From NCBI GenBank assembly GCA_025937665.1, contig JAICQW010000145.1, positions 1-5,003 of the forward strand: DNA of 5,003 nt, written 5' to 3'. Below are positions 4,404-5,003 of the stretch, in pieces (position 1 is the first letter of the stretch; the number at the start of each line of letters is the position of its first letter). The stretch is from Nitrososphaeraceae archaeon. GTDB lineage: Archaea > Thermoproteota > Nitrososphaeria > Nitrososphaerales > Nitrososphaeraceae. A program made the translations under genes and the position numbers. The notes beneath the pieces were generated by a model, which saw only the letters and a program-made list of their open reading frames with translations, had not been told where the DNA came from and did not search any database.

Positions 4404-5003
4404 ATGTCCCTACAAAAAAAATCGAAGATTACAATTTCTGAAATTCTGAGTAAGAAAAAAAATAAAGAGAAAATAACCATGTTGACTTCGTATGATTATT
4501 GCTTGTCTCGCATATGCAATGAGACTGATTTGGACATGGTCTTGATAGGTGACAGTGCCGCAACTGTCATGATGGGATACAATTCGACAAGAAAAATAGG
4601 GATGGTCGAAATGTTGACATTTTGTAAAGGGGTAGTAAATGCTATAACGAGACAAGTTGTGGTTGCTGACATGCCATTTGGATCTTATCAAATGGGAAAG
4701 TCAGTTTCAATAAAAAATGCGTTAAAATTCTTAAGATGTGGTTGCGACGCCGTCAAGCTTGAAGGCGGCTTGGAAATTGTCAATATTGTCAAAAATTTGA
4801 CTGACTTGGGCATTCCAGTAATGGGACATATAGGATTGAAACCCCAGACTACTCCACTTCATCACGGATATATTTCACAAGGGAAAACAGCAGAAGATGC
4901 ACTTAAACTATTAAACGAAGCCAAGGTTTTAGAAGAAGTGGGAGTTTTTAGTATCGTTCTTGAAAAAGTTACCAGCGAAGTGGCGTCAGTGATTACAGAA
5001 AGC
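4404..5003 (+). CDS. panB: 3-methyl-2-oxobutanoate hydroxymethyltransferase (PanB), partial (first 200 codons)
   Basis: It transfers a hydroxymethyl group from methylene-tetrahydropterin to 2-oxoisovalerate, giving ketopantoate, the first committed step to pantoate. The ATG follows the ligase stop by one base. The TIM-barrel motifs align with E. coli PanB: TSYDY (28-32), IGDS with metal ligand D50 (E. coli D45), ADMPFGSYQ with D89 (E. coli D84), DAVKLEGG with K118 and E120, GHIGLKPQ with H142, and VLE with the likely catalytic base E187 (E. coli E181). Some usually conserved positions differ from the E. coli sequence: VGDSLGM becomes IGDSAAT, STLPVT becomes STRKIG, and the YHT helix start becomes TFC. 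The catalytic and metal residues are kept, so the enzyme is probably active. The window ends inside the gene; about 60-70 C-terminal residues are missing compared with the usual length of 260-280 aa. Confidence 0.92.
   Translation, partial: MSLQKKSKITISEILSKKKNKEKITMLTSYDYCLSRICNETDLDMVLIGDSAATVMMGYNSTRKIGMVEMLTFCKGVVNAITRQVVVADMPFGSYQMGKSVSIKNALKFLRCGCDAVKLEGGLEIVNIVKNLTDLGIPVMGHIGLKPQTTPLHHGYISQGKTAEDALKLLNEAKVLEEVGVFSIVLEKVTSEVASVITES

Noticed and set aside
4410..4691. 93-codon minus-strand ORF inside panB
   Set aside because: It is antisense to the conserved 5' part of panB, and its His/Phe/Ile-rich translation has no domain features.

Overview
The window is AT-rich archaeal chromosome. 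It most likely comes from an ammonia-oxidising Nitrososphaeria (Thaumarchaeota) of the low-GC Nitrosocosmicus type. Three observations support this. The right half carries the archaea-specific route to 4'-phosphopantothenate (pantoate kinase plus phosphopantothenate synthetase, followed by a PanB). The centre holds a two-part AbrB-like/PhoU-like protein of a kind common in Thaumarchaeota. A stand-alone TRAM-domain protein and a tiny zinc-ribbon protein are also typical of archaea. The lineage call comes from gene content and composition, not from a database search.

Left part (1-1670): short genes on the minus strand separated by long AT-rich gaps. These are a secreted or membrane-anchored protein of unknown function with four cysteines in its mature part (57-503), a stand-alone TRAM RNA-binding protein (stop at 934, start uncertain), and an unlisted 45-residue zinc-ribbon protein (1371-1508) that has no ATG, GTG or TTG start. 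The gap at 504-933 holds no convincing gene but has several inverted and direct repeats. A doubtful 29-codon Cys-containing ORF lies on the plus strand at 1547-1636, followed by a hairpin and a T-run.

Centre (1672-2730): the AbrB/PhoU-like gene is transcribed leftward from a 63-bp AT-rich divergent promoter region.

Right part (2731-5003): a tight plus-strand operon of pantoate kinase, 4-phosphopantoate--beta-alanine ligase and panB (cut by the window end). The first two genes overlap by 11 bp. panB follows one base after the ligase stop and has a strong Shine-Dalgarno sequence. Together PanB (with a ketopantoate reductase elsewhere) makes pantoate, the kinase makes 4-phosphopantoate, and the ligase adds beta-alanine to give 4'-phosphopantothenate for coenzyme A.

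I found no mobile element, CRISPR array, tRNA or rRNA. Nothing here clearly amounts to a new multi-gene system. The items most worth checking are the start-less zinc-ribbon gene, the repeats at 699-773, and the divergent pairing of the AbrB/PhoU-like protein with the CoA operon.
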